Source of the DNA: Pascua guehoae
Taxonomy: Eukaryota > Basidiomycota > Tremellomycetes > Trichosporonales > Trichosporonaceae
Length of the DNA stretch: 64,000 nucleotides
Reading direction: 5' to 3'
NCBI GenBank assembly: GCA_001600415.1
Contig: BCJX01000012.1
Location: 484,676 to 548,675, forward strand
Shown here: piece by piece, positions 1 to 10,863 of the stretch
How the letters are laid out: every line of letters begins with the position of its first letter
Position numbering within the stretch: position 1 is the stretch's first letter
Made by a program: the position numbers and the translations under genes
The notes under the pieces: generated by a model
What the model was told of the DNA's origin: nothing
Seen by the model: only the letters and a program-made list of their open reading frames with translations
The model's database searches: none

Positions 1-117
1 GCTTGTTGTCTCGAGTGGCGAACCGAACCGTGCGGGTGGCGATCGTGACGTCACGTGATTGTTGGTCACATGATTTCAACACCACGTAGAAACGACTAAG
101 TCGTCCAGATCGTGACA
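1..117 (-). repeat. Partial 3' LTR of the chromovirus
   Basis: This matches the terminal part of the LTRs at 4809-5191 and 9551-9933, ending in the shared block that reads into atcgtgaca. It is clearly diverged from the 4809-5191 copy: many differences are transitions, and the middle region around 30-50 differs more. A 10-base block, gatcgtgaca, is duplicated in tandem at 108-117 and 118-127, next to the polypurine tract. The start of the LTR could therefore be set at 117 or 127. Confidence 0.85.
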
Positions 118-245
118 GATCGTGACACTGCCCCCCTGACAGAGGGGCCGAAGTCCCGACGGGCCTCGTTTATCGATATCGACAGCATCGACAGGATCGG
201 ACGAAGTGAGTCGTTTCGTTGGGTTGGTTTGCCAGGGTTTGTCGT

Positions 246-3200
246 TCAGCGACGCTTGCACCGTCGCTTTGGAGCGGGAACGGGAGGGAAGAAATGCTCC
301 GGGTTGTCCTTGTTGGCCTTGTAGAACTCACGGAAAACGCCCACATCCTTGATGTTGCNGTATGGTTCCCATGAGTCTTTGTAGTCGGGGAATCCGCACC
401 AATGGATAAGGTACCAATACTTATCCTCCTCGTTCTCTTCGTCATACTGAGAGTCGAGGACCTTGTCGACATACCACTCGGGTTCACCATCGACATGGAT
501 GGCTGGTTCGGGCTCCTGACGTTGGCCAGGCAAGGGCGGTTTGGCCAGGCGGAACAACTGCACATGGAAGACAGGGTGCAGTCGCTTCAGCTCGGGAGGA
601 AGGTCGATCACCCATGCCAATGGTGATTTGGTCAGGGCGAGGATCTTGTAGGGGCCAAGGGCAACACGGTCAAGCTTGAACAATGGTCGGAGTGACGTGA
701 TGTTCTTGCACTTGAGGTAGACGAGGTCGCCCTCCTTGTAGGGTGGAGCTGGTTTAACCTTTCGGTTATAGAACTCCGAGTGACGCCCTTGCGCTGCCTT
801 GATGTTTTCCTTGAGGGTCTCGCGGAGGGTCGCAATCTCATCGAGGCGGCGTTGCGCAGCCGGAACGTTGGCCGGACGCACCGGGGTTGTGGGGTCCACG
901 GGGTTGAAGCCGTGGAGGGCGAAGAACGGGGAGACTTTGGTTGACGAATGAACCGCATTGTTGTAAGCAAATGCGGCAATCGGCAAGAGGCGCTTCCAGT
1001 CCGTGTATGTCGCGTTAACGTGGTGCCGCAGATAATGGATGATGATCTGGATGAGGCGCTCGGTTTGTCTGTCGGTCTGCGGGTGCCAGGCTGTGGACAG
1101 GGCGGATTTGGTGCCGAGCGCATCAAAGAAGGCACAGGTGTAGCGCGACGCGTTGAGAGGGCCCCGGTCGGAGACGATGTCCAGAGGCATGCCGTAAATG
1201 GAGAAGACATGCTTGATCGTCAGTTCCACCAGGTCTTCCGCGGTGAATCCCTTTTCCTTGAATGGGGCGAAAACTGCAAACTTGGTAAGACGGCAGATCC
1301 AGAACATGATCACGTCGTTGCTGTCTTCGTCGGGTGGCAGCTTTGTCAGTGCGTCCATGGCAAGAGAACTCATGGGACGCAAAGGAATGGGGAGCGGTTG
1401 CAGAGGTCCAAATTGCTGCTGGCGCCAAGGCTTGTTCCAATTACAGGTGTGACAGCCGGCGCAATAGGCATCGATGAACTTGCGCATCACGGGAAAGTAA
1501 AAGTAACGGCTGACGGCGGCAAGAGTCTTTGCACTACCGGGGTGGCCAGCCGTGGGAACGTTATGAGCCTGGTAGACGATGTCGAGTTTAAGTTGATGGT
1601 CGTCAGGCACGAAGAGGAGGTTGGAAAAGAAGAGAAGCTCGTCGTGCACTGAGAAAAACTCNAGGTCATCGTCGGCCAGGTNNTCCGGAGGAGACTCCTC
1701 AGGGTGCTGCAGGGCATGGATCAGCTGCTGACAGCGTTCGTCGTTGTCTTGGGCTCTGCGCAGCCGCTCGACAATGTCGGAATGAGGAGGGTAGTCGTCA
1801 GGGTTNTCTTCGTCGGCGTCTTCCTGTTCAGGGGGTACAGGGGGATCGTCGACATTCTCCGGTTCCGACTCGACCTCGGGAATGGGCCCGAGGTCAAGCT
1901 CTGGTTCCTGGGGGATGCTCGCGGCCTCTTTTCTGGTGCCGCTTTGGGTGCGAGCCATGGTAGCGACAGCAGGGGGAGGGGTTTCGACTCGATCGGGGTC
2001 AAAGAACAACCGGGGTTCAGCTTCCTTTGCTTTCGTGCCAGGCTGAAGGTCATGCCGGCGCGAGAGAGCATCGGGCTTCACCATCTGCGAACCCTTCTTC
2101 CATTTGATGGAGAAGTCGAAGGGCATGAGCAGCTCGATGTACCGGTTTTGATGCCGATTCCACGATCTCGCGGTGAGGAAGTACTCAAGGTTGTGGTGGT
2201 TGGTAAACACTTGAGTGTCGTGAGCGTATGCGAGATAGTGGCGCCACTGCTTGAAGGCTTCGACGATGGCAAGCATCTCCTTGTCGTGCGTCTTGTAGTT
2301 GAGCTCAGAAGGGGTGAGCTTTCGGGAGAAGAACGCAATGGGAAGGTGGCCGTCGTCGTCGCGCTGGGAAAGAATAGCAGCGATGGCGAAGTCGGATGCG
2401 TCAGCTTCGATGAACAGCTGGCGCAGGGGGTCGAACATCCTCAACACTGGGGCGACCGTGAAACAGTGCTTGAGGAAGTCGAAGGCCTTCTGCTCTTCTT
2501 CGGTCCAACGCCAAGCGCNCCCTTGCTGCGTGAGGCGGTGCAGCGAGAGTACGATCTTAGCGTAGTTGTGGATGAACCGTCGATAGAAGTTGCAGAAGCC
2601 GAGGAAGNAGNGGACNTGTCGGATCGTGGTGGGGACGGGCCAGTCGAGGATGGCGGAGACCTTGTCGGGGGTCATGCCAAGCTCGCCGTGGCCCACGATA
2701 AATCCGAGGAAGTGTGTCCGATCGGTGAAGAACTCACACTTCTCAGCCTTTGCGTAGAGAGAGTGCGCGCGGAGTCGCTCGAGGACCTCTTTGGTGTCTT
2801 TGATGTTGTCCTCGCGCGAGTCGGAGTGGACNAGGATGTCGTCTAGGTAGCCGACGGTACACCTGTCCAGGAGCTCACTGCCGATGGCCTCATTGATGAG
2901 GTTCTGGAACGAGGCAGGAGCGTTTGTCAGTCCAAATGGCATGACGAGGTACTCGAATTGCCCTCTGGACGTGANGAAGGCGGTCTTCCACTCGTCGCCT
3001 GGTCGGATGCACACAAGGTAGTACGCTGAACGCAGGTCGATCTTGGTGAAGACCTTGCCGGCACGGAGTCTGTCAAGGACGTCGTCCATGCGAGGGATGG
3101 GATATCGCCATTTGATGATGTGCTCGTTCATCTGGCGATAGTCGATGACAGGCCGAACGCCGACATCGTCATCCTTCTTGCCGACAAAGAAGAGGGGAGC

Positions 3201-4661
3201 CGCGGTAGGGGACTTGGAGGGACGGATGTACCCCTTGGCAAGCAATTGATCGACGTAGTCTTCAGCAATTGCTGCCTCGCGGCCNGCGAAACGGTAAGCT
3301 TTGCGCTTACCCGGGAACTTGCTCTCGTCCTTAAGGTCGATCGCATGGTCGTAGTTGGTGTGTGCCGGAAGGCGATTGCTGTTGGTCTTGGAGAACACAT
3401 CGAGGTAGTCGTGGAACTCGACGGGTACGACCTTGGCAATCTCGTCACAGTTCGGCACGAAGGTGGAGAGTGGATCGTCGTAGTCATCGGGATCGGGGTC
3501 GGTCAACTCGGCGCTAGCGCACTCAAGGTCCAGACCAGAATTGGGAGACGTGACTAGACCCGTGGAGGAGTAGACGAGCGGTTGGGCAGAAACGGTGTCG
3601 TCCTCGTATTGGAGCAGAAGGAAGGAGGCTGTTGAGTGTGGGTGCCACATCAGCGCCTCAACCTCCTCTGGTTCCTCAGAGTTGAGTTTGCTCCCGTCGT
3701 CGGCTAACTCCGGGGTGACGGCAGCACGTGGCGTGGGTTCCATAGTCGTGGCCACNGCCGCAAGAGCGGGCGGAGGGGAAACGAGCGATAGCAGAGGAGC
3801 AATGCCATCGTTCAAGAAGCACGGGAGTAGTTGTTGCATAAAGGCCTCAACTACTTGCTTCGGGACGGGGGTATTGGGCTTGTCGCNTTTCGTGAACTTA
3901 ATTTTGCCACGAAGCGGAGGCCAAAGGATGTTCTTGACAGGTGAGTCGCCAGACCCGCTAGGCGACTTCACCAAGGAAGAGGAGGGTGCTTGGCAATTTG
4001 CCTTGCAGTAGTCCGAAGTGAACTGGATGGCGAGCGTTGACCACTTGATGTATGGGTCATGCTTGACCAGCCAGTCCATGCCGATGAGCATGTCGAACTC
4101 TTGAATCTTGGCGACCAAGAATTCCATCTGTTCGACGTGCGAGCCAAGACGCGTGTGGAGCAATGCTGTCTTATGGGTGAGGGGCGCAGCCTCGGTCCCA
4201 TCAGCAAGCTTGAGTCCACGTTGCCGAGTAAGCTCAAGTGTTGGGACTTGGTGCTTCTTGGTGTAGTTGGCATCCATCATGCTCACGTTCGTTCCAGAGT
4301 CTACCATGGCGACACAGATGGAGTGCATGTCACCAATGGTGAACTCGAGGGAGATGATGAGGAAGAATGGGAGCTGTGGCTGTTTGAGAAGGCCCTTGAC
4401 CTCGGTGATGTGGTCGGGGCCCGAGGTCGGCGGCGGAACGGACGAGGGCGATACCGGAGCATGGTGACTTGATACAGATGCCGTCGACATGGGGAGTTGG
4501 GTATCGGTCGACGACGAGGAACGGGGAGAACCGAAAAACACAGAGGCGGAGGCGGAGGCGACAACATCGTCTGTCACGAGCCAAATGGTGGAGGCTTGGG
4601 AACTGAACACAAACCTAGCACCGCGACTCCGTCTCGGCCTGCAAGACGGCGTCGGACTCAC
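246..4661 (-). CDS. Ty3/gypsy Pol polyprotein (protease, RT, RNase H, integrase, chromodomain)
   Basis: An uninterrupted 1471-residue ORF apart from X residues from ambiguous bases. In order it shows a retropepsin-like aspartic protease with VDSGTN around residue 122; a reverse transcriptase with [31 protein letters not shown] and the catalytic YLDDI motif (around residue 610); an RNase H with FIEADASD and a conserved [12 protein letters not shown] block; an integrase with an H-H-C-C zinc finger (C..C in CAGCHTC) and D,D(35)E core residues (MDAL, SDRGP, TERL); and a C-terminal chromodomain (WYVDKVLDS to [15 protein letters not shown]). The first 100 residues are low-complexity and probably leader translated by chance, so the true start is uncertain. 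Gag and its zinc knuckle are absent. The intact frame suggests a fairly young copy or a consensus of several copies. Confidence 0.95.
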   Translation of the reverse strand: MSPTPSCRPRRSRGARFVFSSQASTIWLVTDDVVASASASVFFGSPRSSSSTDTQLPMSTASVSSHHAPVSPSSVPPPTSGPDHITEVKGLLKQPQLPFFLIISLEFTIGDMHSICVAMVDSGTNVSMMDANYTKKHQVPTLELTRQRGLKLADGTEAAPLTHKTALLHTRLGSHVEQMEFLVAKIQEFDMLIGMDWLVKHDPYIKWSTLAIQFTSDYCKANCQAPSSSLVKSPSGSGDSPVKNILWPPLRGKIKFTKXDKPNTPVPKQVVEAFMQQLLPCFLNDGIAPLLSLVSPPPALAXVATTMEPTPRAAVTPELADDGSKLNSEEPEEVEALMWHPHSTASFLLLQYEDDTVSAQPLVYSSTGLVTSPNSGLDLECASAELTDPDPDDYDDPLSTFVPNCDEIAKVVPVEFHDYLDVFSKTNSNRLPAHTNYDHAIDLKDESKFPGKRKAYRFXGREAAIAEDYVDQLLAKGYIRPSKSPTAAPLFFVGKKDDDVGVRPVIDYRQMNEHIIKWRYPIPRMDDVLDRLRAGKVFTKIDLRSAYYLVCIRPGDEWKTAFXTSRGQFEYLVMPFGLTNAPASFQNLINEAIGSELLDRCTVGYLDDIXVHSDSREDNIKDTKEVLERLRAHSLYAKAEKCEFFTDRTHFLGFIVGHGELGMTPDKVSAILDWPVPTTIRXVXXFLGFCNFYRRFIHNYAKIVLSLHRLTQQGXAWRWTEEEQKAFDFLKHCFTVAPVLRMFDPLRQLFIEADASDFAIAAILSQRDDDGHLPIAFFSRKLTPSELNYKTHDKEMLAIVEAFKQWRHYLAYAHDTQVFTNHHNLEYFLTARSWNRHQNRYIELLMPFDFSIKWKKGSQMVKPDALSRRHDLQPGTKAKEAEPRLFFDPDRVETPPPAVATMARTQSGTRKEAASIPQEPELDLGPIPEVESEPENVDDPPVPPEQEDADEXNPDDYPPHSDIVERLRRAQDNDERCQQLIHALQHPEESPPXXLADDDXEFFSVHDELLFFSNLLFVPDDHQLKLDIVYQAHNVPTAGHPGSAKTLAAVSRYFYFPVMRKFIDAYCAGCHTCNWNKPWRQQQFGPLQPLPIPLRPMSSLAMDALTKLPPDEDSNDVIMFWICRLTKFAVFAPFKEKGFTAEDLVELTIKHVFSIYGMPLDIVSDRGPLNASRYTCAFFDALGTKSALSTAWHPQTDRQTERLIQIIIHYLRHHVNATYTDWKRLLPIAAFAYNNAVHSSTKVSPFFALHGFNPVDPTTPVRPANVPAAQRRLDEIATLRETLKENIKAAQGRHSEFYNRKVKPAPPYKEGDLVYLKCKNITSLRPLFKLDRVALGPYKILALTKSPLAWVIDLPPELKRLHPVFHVQLFRLAKPPLPGQRQEPEPAIHVDGEPEWYVDKVLDSQYDEENEEDKYWYLIHWCGFPDYKDSWEPYXNIKDVGVFREFYKANKDNPEHFFPPVPAPKRRCKRR

Positions 4662-4808
4662 GGAATTGATGACCTAGAGGAAGGCGCCGGGGCCAGGGGG
4701 TTGCTGCGACATGCACGTGGGGGGGGACGCGGAAGGACGGAAGGACGGAGCAGAGACGGAGGTGGCGCTGCGGAGGTGTCGGAGGGAGCAAGTGCTGAGG
4801 CAACTGGT

Positions 4809-5191
4809 TGTCGAGACTAGACTTGTAGTTGCATGGCTTGGAGATACAAACTACGGACGGCGCTGAACTATGTACCCTAGCGAGCGTACGAGCAGGAGCT
4901 GCACGGGGGATATGGAGTTAGGCCTAGTCTACAAGCGTGGCACTCTGGGTCGGCGGTAGGGCCTGTAGTAGTAGCGCCGACATGCACGGTCGACAGCATG
5001 GTGTGTGTGCTTCGCGAGGTGTCGTGAAGCGTGTACTGTGTGCTGTCAAGTCGACGTGCATGATTTCTTGTCGCTTGTTGTCTCGAGTGGCAAACCGAGT
5101 CGAGCGGTGGTGGAGGTCATATCATCACGTGATTGTCGGTCACGTGATTTCGACACCGCGTAGAAACGACTAAGTCGTCCAGATCGTGACA
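4809..5191 (-). repeat. 5' LTR of the chromovirus, 383 bp
   Basis: On the minus strand it begins TGTCACGATC and ends CTCGACA, so it has TG...CA ends and a 4-bp terminal inverted repeat (TGTC/GACA). An equally long copy in the opposite orientation lies at 9551-9933. The sequence just inside (4808 leftwards) is the element leader. The Gag-like ORF at 5170-7170 reads directly into its first 22 bases. Confidence 0.9.
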
Positions 5192-7170
5192 AGGGAGCTT
5201 GAGGAGTAGTAGCTGCTCTCGAGGACAGGGGCAACCAGCTTTCCCAATGCGTCAGGCGACTCTATCGTGGCCATGGTATATGCCTCGGCATACTCTGAGC
5301 TCCTTGGCCCCTTATGCGCCAGGGTCGTCCAGGCAGTGGACAACGCCTGATGCGCCTTGTGGTTGTCCAGCAACTCACTCCTCAAACTCGGCAACCACGC
5401 TTTGGCCACCCCGGGCTGCACCTGGTTGAGCCTCACCCAATGTTCTTGATACTCCCTCTCCACCTCTCTATGTTGGGGTAGGGCCGCACTGACATGCTCC
5501 ACCTTTAGCTTCTTCATCCCGTCTATTATCTCCTTCATCGTACCCGGCATTTTGGGTACCCAAGTCCCGCTCAGGCCTTCGGTGAAGGTAAAAGTCGTCC
5601 CGTCCCTGCCAATCTGGATCAACTTCTCCCCTTTGACCCTGCTACGATAGCGAGCTAAAGCCTCCTCTCCCCATCGCACCTGGTTACGAAGACTCTGGGC
5701 CGCCTCGCCCTTCCCCATTCTCAGCTGCACCATCTCATTCTCCGGGGAGAAATACTCTAAGAGCGCTTTCTCCACCTGCTTCCAGCAAGGGAGACTCTTC
5801 CTGTCCCATCCCTCGCTCCTCCACCTACTCTTGTTTGCCACTTTCACTTCCTGTATGAGCGAGTGCGAGAAGCTACTGAAGTAGTAGCAGTCCACTACCT
5901 TGGCCATGTACTCTTCCGACCTCTGGTACTGCTCGATCAGGAGGGCAAACTCCTCCGTGTACCGCATGATATCTCCCCGCTCCACCACTCCCTTCACCAA
6001 CCGCTGTGCAGCAAGCTCTTCCAGGTCCTTCGCCGTCGCCGGCGCCCTTGTAGGGTCGTAGTACCTCTCCTGTAGCTCTTTTTGAAATGCCTCCCAGCTC
6101 CTGACATTCATGGCCTTCACGACTGCAGCGAACAGTCGCCTTTTCTCGATGAGCATGTATTTGGGATAGGGACTCATCCTCTCCCCTCTGGTCAGACCTG
6201 CTGCATCCACGGCATCATTGAACCACTCCAAGTGATCAGCCAGAGTGGCGCCGTTGAGGTCCCAGACCCTCACCTTGTGCCCACCAAGAGTAGGCATCAA
6301 GTGGTAGGTCACCTTCTTGCTAACCACTTCCCTGCTATCCTCGCTCCAAGTCTCGTTGTCATATTCTTGGGCTAACTTTTGTGCATATTTGTCATGCTCC
6401 TCATAGCGCGGCTGTCGGAGGGCCCACCCAGTCCTCCAACCCTGGCCAGAGTCTCGCTCTTCTACTGCTTGTGCAGTATGCGCGGTATAATGCCTAGTCT
6501 CCTCCGCTCTCATCAGAAACCCAACTCGCAGGATACCGTCAGACTCCTGATCGGTTGGGGCACAAGACCCATAACTTACATCCCCCCTGCTTATAGCAGG
6601 GGGCGGGCTCCGATACACAGTCCACCGGGTGGCAGCTGTGCCAGCCTCGGCGTGATCGAGCTCCGACGCTAACGTCCTCGGCTCACGGTCTTCAACAACA
6701 GCTGCCCCATCACCAATGCGGGTGGTAGGGGCTCCAGGAGACACCACAGGAATGTGGGACCAGTCTCCGGCAGAGGGGCTGTCCTCTTCTCTGCCAACAG
6801 CTGCGCCAGTGACTAGCACTGCAGCTTGCGTGCCGAGACCCAAGGGTGTATGCTCCTTTGGGTCCTCAAGAGGGGCCCGGCCATCTCTCTTGGTTACGGG
6901 GTCCTTTGGCATTGAACTGCCGTGGCTCATGTTGCCGTGAGCCCCTCTGGCTTGCTCCGCGCTAGCATTCCTCTCTCGCTCGTCCTCTCCTCCCCTCCTC
7001 TGCTTGCCACTCACCTGTCTCGCCGCCGTTCCAATGTCCCAGTGTGGCGGTGGGGCCCTGTTTGCGAATCCAGGCAGCGGTACACCGCCAACCATCGGTT
7101 CCATTGCTGGGTTCATCGACATCCTTGGCTTGTGTTGCGCTAGGTCGGTGTCCTTGCTGTCCTTGGGCAA
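5170..7170 (-). pseudogene. Gag-like ORF fragment of an LTR retroelement, 3' end fused into an LTR
   Basis: A 666-residue open frame. Its central part resembles retrotransposon Gag/capsid: a W..F..EL..RYYD block, a DLEELAAQRLVKG segment and a YTEEFALLIEQ segment around residues 350-410. The N-terminal 200 residues are Gly/Ser/Pro-rich and poorly conserved. No CCHC zinc knuckle is visible. The last residues (VTIWTT, then stop) are encoded by the first bases of the LTR at 4809-5191, so the natural C-terminus has been lost or replaced by an LTR junction. An overlapping frame (7366 to 6962) begins with MSQKKEILSQAITLIHQ, which looks more like a genuine Gag N-terminus and suggests an old frameshift near 7170. 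Whether this gag belonged to the same family as the pol at 246-4661 cannot be decided here. Confidence 0.6.
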
Positions 7171-9550
7171 GGATCAAGTTGTGAGTCCTCTGAGGGCGGT
7201 TTCGAGAGTGGCCGGCCATAATTCCTTTGCTGGTCGCAAAGCAGTTCTTGGCGGTGGGGTCGGAGCAAGCTGTTGCTCCTGGTAGTGCTTGAGTGGGTTG
7301 AGGGGTGTTGGAGACCTGGTGAATCAAAGTGATAGCCTGACTGAGAATCTCCTTTTTCTGACTCAAAAGGATGGCCTGTCGTTCTCCTTGTGTCGTGGCG
7401 ATGGACTATGGGTCTGGGTTTTTCACGTGCCATGCCTCGTGGCTTGGGGCCCATGAAAGTGGAGTCGAGTGGGGGGGGTCCATGCCCCCTCCTAGTCAAA
7501 CTCACAGACTGCCCAGGGTTGGGGGACGGGGGGGGAAGCTCATCGTGGGTTGGCTGCAGGGACCGTGTGTCGAGACCCATTCCCCAGCCTGCGTGTTGGG
7601 GCTTTCAACCCCTTCCCCGCTCAAGTCCCTGACCCCATCCCGACAAGCCCAAAACCAGACAGACCTGGGCCAAGCTGCCCACCTGCCTCTCACGCCCTTC
7701 TCTACCCGCCATACGTCGAACTGGAGATGCGCCTCAATTCCCAATTGCAAGGATAAGGCCAAAGGCACCACCGATGAGATGCTCGTTCTGCCCAGTGTGT
7801 GCGACCCACTTGGGCTCCGACACCGCCCTTCCGTCTTCATGCGTCCCAAGCTTCTGCGCATAGGGAGCGGGGCCCTTCATGCTTCCGTTTGACACCACCT
7901 CCTTGGCTTGGGGATAACGGCGCAGCATCTGCCTTCCCTTCCTCAAGCCTCGGCTTCCCTTTTTAGAGGCCACACTGCGCCGCCCCTGAGTCTCGGTTCT
8001 AACACCGCAGCCCCGTGCTGGCCTCCCCTATCGGCGGGCAGCTTTCGCCCCTGGTGGCCCAACACTTTCGGCTTTGCCTGCCGAGCCTGGCTGACTCGCG
8101 GTATTGGCAACCGCAGACTTGCAAGGGACACAGTTGTCATGCCCCTGCAGGTCTGCATGGGATGCAGTTGTCTGGGCTGCTGCTCGCCGCCCTTTTCCCC
8201 ACCCAGCCCCGTCCCCATGGACGGCCTTCGACTTTCATTCCCCCCGGTGTGGCAGGACCCCGCCGGCCCCCGAGTCTCACCCCCTGAACCCTGGGTGGTA
8301 CAGCTCGTACTTGCCAATGTTCTTGCGCGCACCCTCGACCTTGCGCGCCCCAGAGCGAATCGCCATAAGGCAGGTGCTACTGCTCTCCATGCCCATTATG
8401 GCTGGCATGTCTTGTGTGCCACCATGCAGTCGTCGTCTGGGATTGACGACTGCAGGCTTGCATGGGATGCAATTTTCATGTCCGTCGCCTGCCCCCTTTT
8501 TCGGCCTTGCCGGGTGGTCGAATGTCGGGAACGGACGAACACCACGTCTTGTGGCAGCCCTGCACCCGCCCTCTGAGCCTCGTTCCCCTTGAGAGGACAG
8601 TGCCGCGCTTGTCCTCAGGTCTCGGTCTTGTAAAGAGGGCAGTGCCACACTTGCCCTCAGGTCTTGGTTTTGTAGAGAGGGCAGCACCGTGCTTGCCCTC
8701 GGGTCTCAGTCTTCGGTCTCTCGCATGGGCAGCGCCGTGCTTGCCCTCGCATTCTGGTCTCGATTGCAGCAGCGCCACACTGCCTTCTGAGTTCTTTCTT
8801 GGGACTCGCCCCACCCATCATCCACACCGCTCCCCTTTCTCCGGCAGGCGCGGCTTTCGCTTCAAGAACAAGCCCCATAATGGGCTCCAAATTTGTGGGG
8901 GTTTTGCCTCACCCTCGAGTGTAGGGCCTTGCTCTGTCAGTTACTCACTGCCATCACCCACTGGGCAGGGTCTTGCTCTCCTTCCTGCTCGGGTCTCTAT
9001 CTTCTCCATCCCAGAATCTCGGTGTGCTAATGGCCCGGGTCTCGACCCATTGCTGGCTCGGGTCTCAATCCGTCGCTGGCTTGAGTCTTGGTCCACTGCT
9101 GGCTTGAGTCTCAGTCCGCTGCTGGCTCGAGTCTCGGTGCCTGTCACGCTTGAGTCTCGGTGCCTGTCATGCTCGAGTCTCGGTGTCATGTGTCTCCAGG
9201 CCTCTGTCCGTCTCGGCCTGATTTCTCACTCCGTTTCTCACTCGTGTCTCGGTGAATGAGTGAGACTGAGTCTCGCTCCGCAACCCAAACCTCGGTTAGG
9301 TCGGCTATCATGTTTGGCACAAGTCTCTGGCAGGTACGTCATCGATTCCTGGTGGGTGAGTTATTCCCACCACAATGGCCATGAGGGAAGGGTGAGAGTA
9401 CAACGGCAAGACGAAATCACACAACTCATCCTCTATCACCTCACCCAAAGTGATGCCCTTCCCTCAGCATTTTGACGACTCGCCAATTTTGTGGCACTTC
9501 TACCGAACCCCTTTTTCACTTCGCCAAATTTAATTCAGCACTCACCGGAG
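7171..9550. other. Degenerate retroelement-associated region without a credible gene
   Basis: There are many short ORFs on both strands but no recognisable domain. Related imperfect segments recur: the blocks around 8145-8180 and 8450-8485 share a ctgcaggtctgcatgggatg-like core. The right half becomes tandemly repetitive (see 8575-9255). The region lies between a Gag-like ORF and an oppositely oriented LTR, so it is most simply the upstream/leader part of the gag-bearing element or nested remnants. Confidence 0.55.
8575..9255. repeat. Degenerate minisatellites built on a gtctcggt-like core
   Basis: At 8580-8780 a unit of about 40-50 bp recurs roughly four times, each with gagggcagtgccgcacttgc-like and ctcaggtctcggtc-like parts. 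At 8985-9255 a shorter unit of about 22-30 bp recurs, with cores such as gctggctcgagtctcggt. The copies differ by a few substitutions each, so the arrays are old. They produce the misleading Ser/Arg/Leu-rich ORFs seen here. Confidence 0.75.
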
Positions 9551-9933
9551 TGTCATGATCTGGACGACTTGGTCGTTTCTACGTGGTGTCGAAATCACGT
9601 GACCGACAATCACATGACGTCACAACCTCCACCACTGCTCGGCTCAGTTTGCCACTTGAGACAACAAGCGACAAGAAATCATGCATGTCGTCTTGACAGC
9701 ACAAGATACATGCTTCACGACGCCTCGTGAAGCACACACACCATGCTGTTGCCTGTGCATGTCAGCGCTACTACTGTGGGCTCTATTGCCGACCCAGAGT
9801 GCCACGCTTGTAGACTAGGCCTAACTCCGTATCCCCCGCATGGCTCCTGCTCGTACGCTCGCTAGGGTACATAGTTCAGCGCCGTCCATAGTTTGTATCT
9901 CCAAGCCATGCAACTACAAGTCTAGTCTCAACA
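9551..9933 (+). repeat. Second copy of the 383-bp LTR, opposite orientation
   Basis: It starts TGTCATGATC and ends CTCAACA. It is exactly as long as the minus-strand LTR at 4809-5191 and aligns along its whole length. It differs mainly by C-to-T and G-to-A changes, many at CpG sites, for example TGTCATG against TGTCACG at the start. It is followed by the element leader, so it is a 5' LTR and not a simple solo LTR. Confidence 0.88.
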
Positions 9934-10170
9934 ATCAGTTGCCTTGGCATTTGCCCTCTCCGACACCTCTGCGGCACCACCTCCCTCTCCGCTCTGTCCT
10001 CCCATCCTTCCGCATCCCTCTGTGTGCATGTCACAGCAACCCCCTGGCCCCGACGCCTTCCTTAGGTAGTCAATCCTGTGAGTCTGACACTGTCTTGCAG
10101 GTCGAGACAGAGTTGTGGTGTTAGGTTTGTGTTTGGTTCCCAAGCCTCCACTGTTCAGCTCATGACACTT
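9934..10170 (+). mobile_element. Truncated leader of the second chromovirus copy
   Basis: This stretch aligns with the reverse complement of roughly 4573-4808, the leader of the minus-strand element. Shared blocks include cagttgcc next to the LTR and ggttcccaagcctcca near 10140. The similarity stops near 10170, shortly after a ctcatgaca/ctcgtgaca block. No gag or pol follows, so the copy is truncated or diverges from the gag-less copy at this point. Confidence 0.75.
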
Positions 10171-10320
10171 TGCACTCTTAGAACTCCCCATGGTGACAAC
10201 TGCTAAGTCAGTAAGGGAGCAAGCATGACAAAACATTTTGGCAGAGTTTCCCCTATTTTGGTACTCACTGGTCAGAAGAGGGCCCTGTTAGAATGTTCTT
10301 GGCACTCAGGCCACTCCCAG

Positions 10321-10400
10321 GCTGGCTCTCAGGTCGTCGGGTAGGCTCTCAGGCTGTCAGGTAGGCTCCTTGGCCATTGTGTAGGCTCACAGGCCCTCTG
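10321..10400. repeat. Four 20-bp tandem units
   Basis: Units start at 10321, 10341, 10361 and 10381. The second reads gtaggctctcaggctgtcag and the others match it imperfectly. Confidence 0.85.
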
Positions 10401-10761
10401 GTGTGGTGATGTGCCAGGGGGCAGTGGGGGAGAGGGGAGAGGTCAAGACTAGCATCCAGAAGGTGGGCACAGGGACCAACACATCCTTAGACAACAGCGA
10501 GATGGGTGGAGAGGGTTGTGTGGTAGTGATGAGGGGTGCTGGGGTAGTGAGGAAGGGTGTAGCAGTGGTGACAATGGTGGTGGTGGTGACAATGGTGGTA
10601 ATGGGTGGTGGCAAACGGGTGGGGGGGATGGTGACACGTCAACAATTGTGGACTGACAAAAATTTGCATCCGTCGCTGGTTACAATCTTGGCGGGCGTCT
10701 TGTTTGCTAGTGATCAACAACTTGGGGGAACGCTGGCGTCGCATGCTTCGCAGCATCTCCA

Positions 10762-10781
10762 TACACACACACACACACACA
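10762..10781. repeat. CA microsatellite
   Basis: About ten AC dinucleotides, located about 80 bp downstream of the ALDH stop codon (which lies at 10864 on the minus strand). Confidence 0.9.
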
Positions 10782-10863
10782 AACACTAATACATCGGACG
10801 GCTCCGCTGTGTATGCACCGTTGGGCATGCACGAGGGGCTAACTTTCAGCATCTCAAGCGTGG

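Larger units (their letters stand above)
1..5191 (-). mobile_element. Ty3/gypsy chromovirus LTR retrotransposon (left LTR cut by window edge)
   Basis: A minus-strand LTR element. Read in its own direction it has a 5' LTR (5191 to 4809), a leader (4808 to 4662), one long protease-RT-RNaseH-integrase-chromodomain ORF (4661 to 246), a C-rich/G-rich polypurine tract (131-136 on the plus strand) and a 3' LTR (from about 127 leftwards, truncated by the window start). The order protease, RT, RNase H, integrase is that of Ty3/gypsy elements, and a C-terminal chromodomain marks the chromovirus branch. No gag lies between leader and pol, which is abnormal for an autonomous element. All undetermined bases (n) that I saw in the window fall inside it, which suggests a collapsed multi-copy consensus. 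The target-site duplication cannot be tested because the left end lies outside the window. Confidence 0.9.
10171..10863. other. Intergenic, repeat-rich, no gene seen
   Basis: Between the truncated retroelement and the ALDH gene. It contains a 20-bp tandem repeat (10321-10400), a GTG/GGT-rich purine tract (10490-10630) and a CA dinucleotide run (10762-10781). The small ORFs here are low-complexity. Confidence 0.6.
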
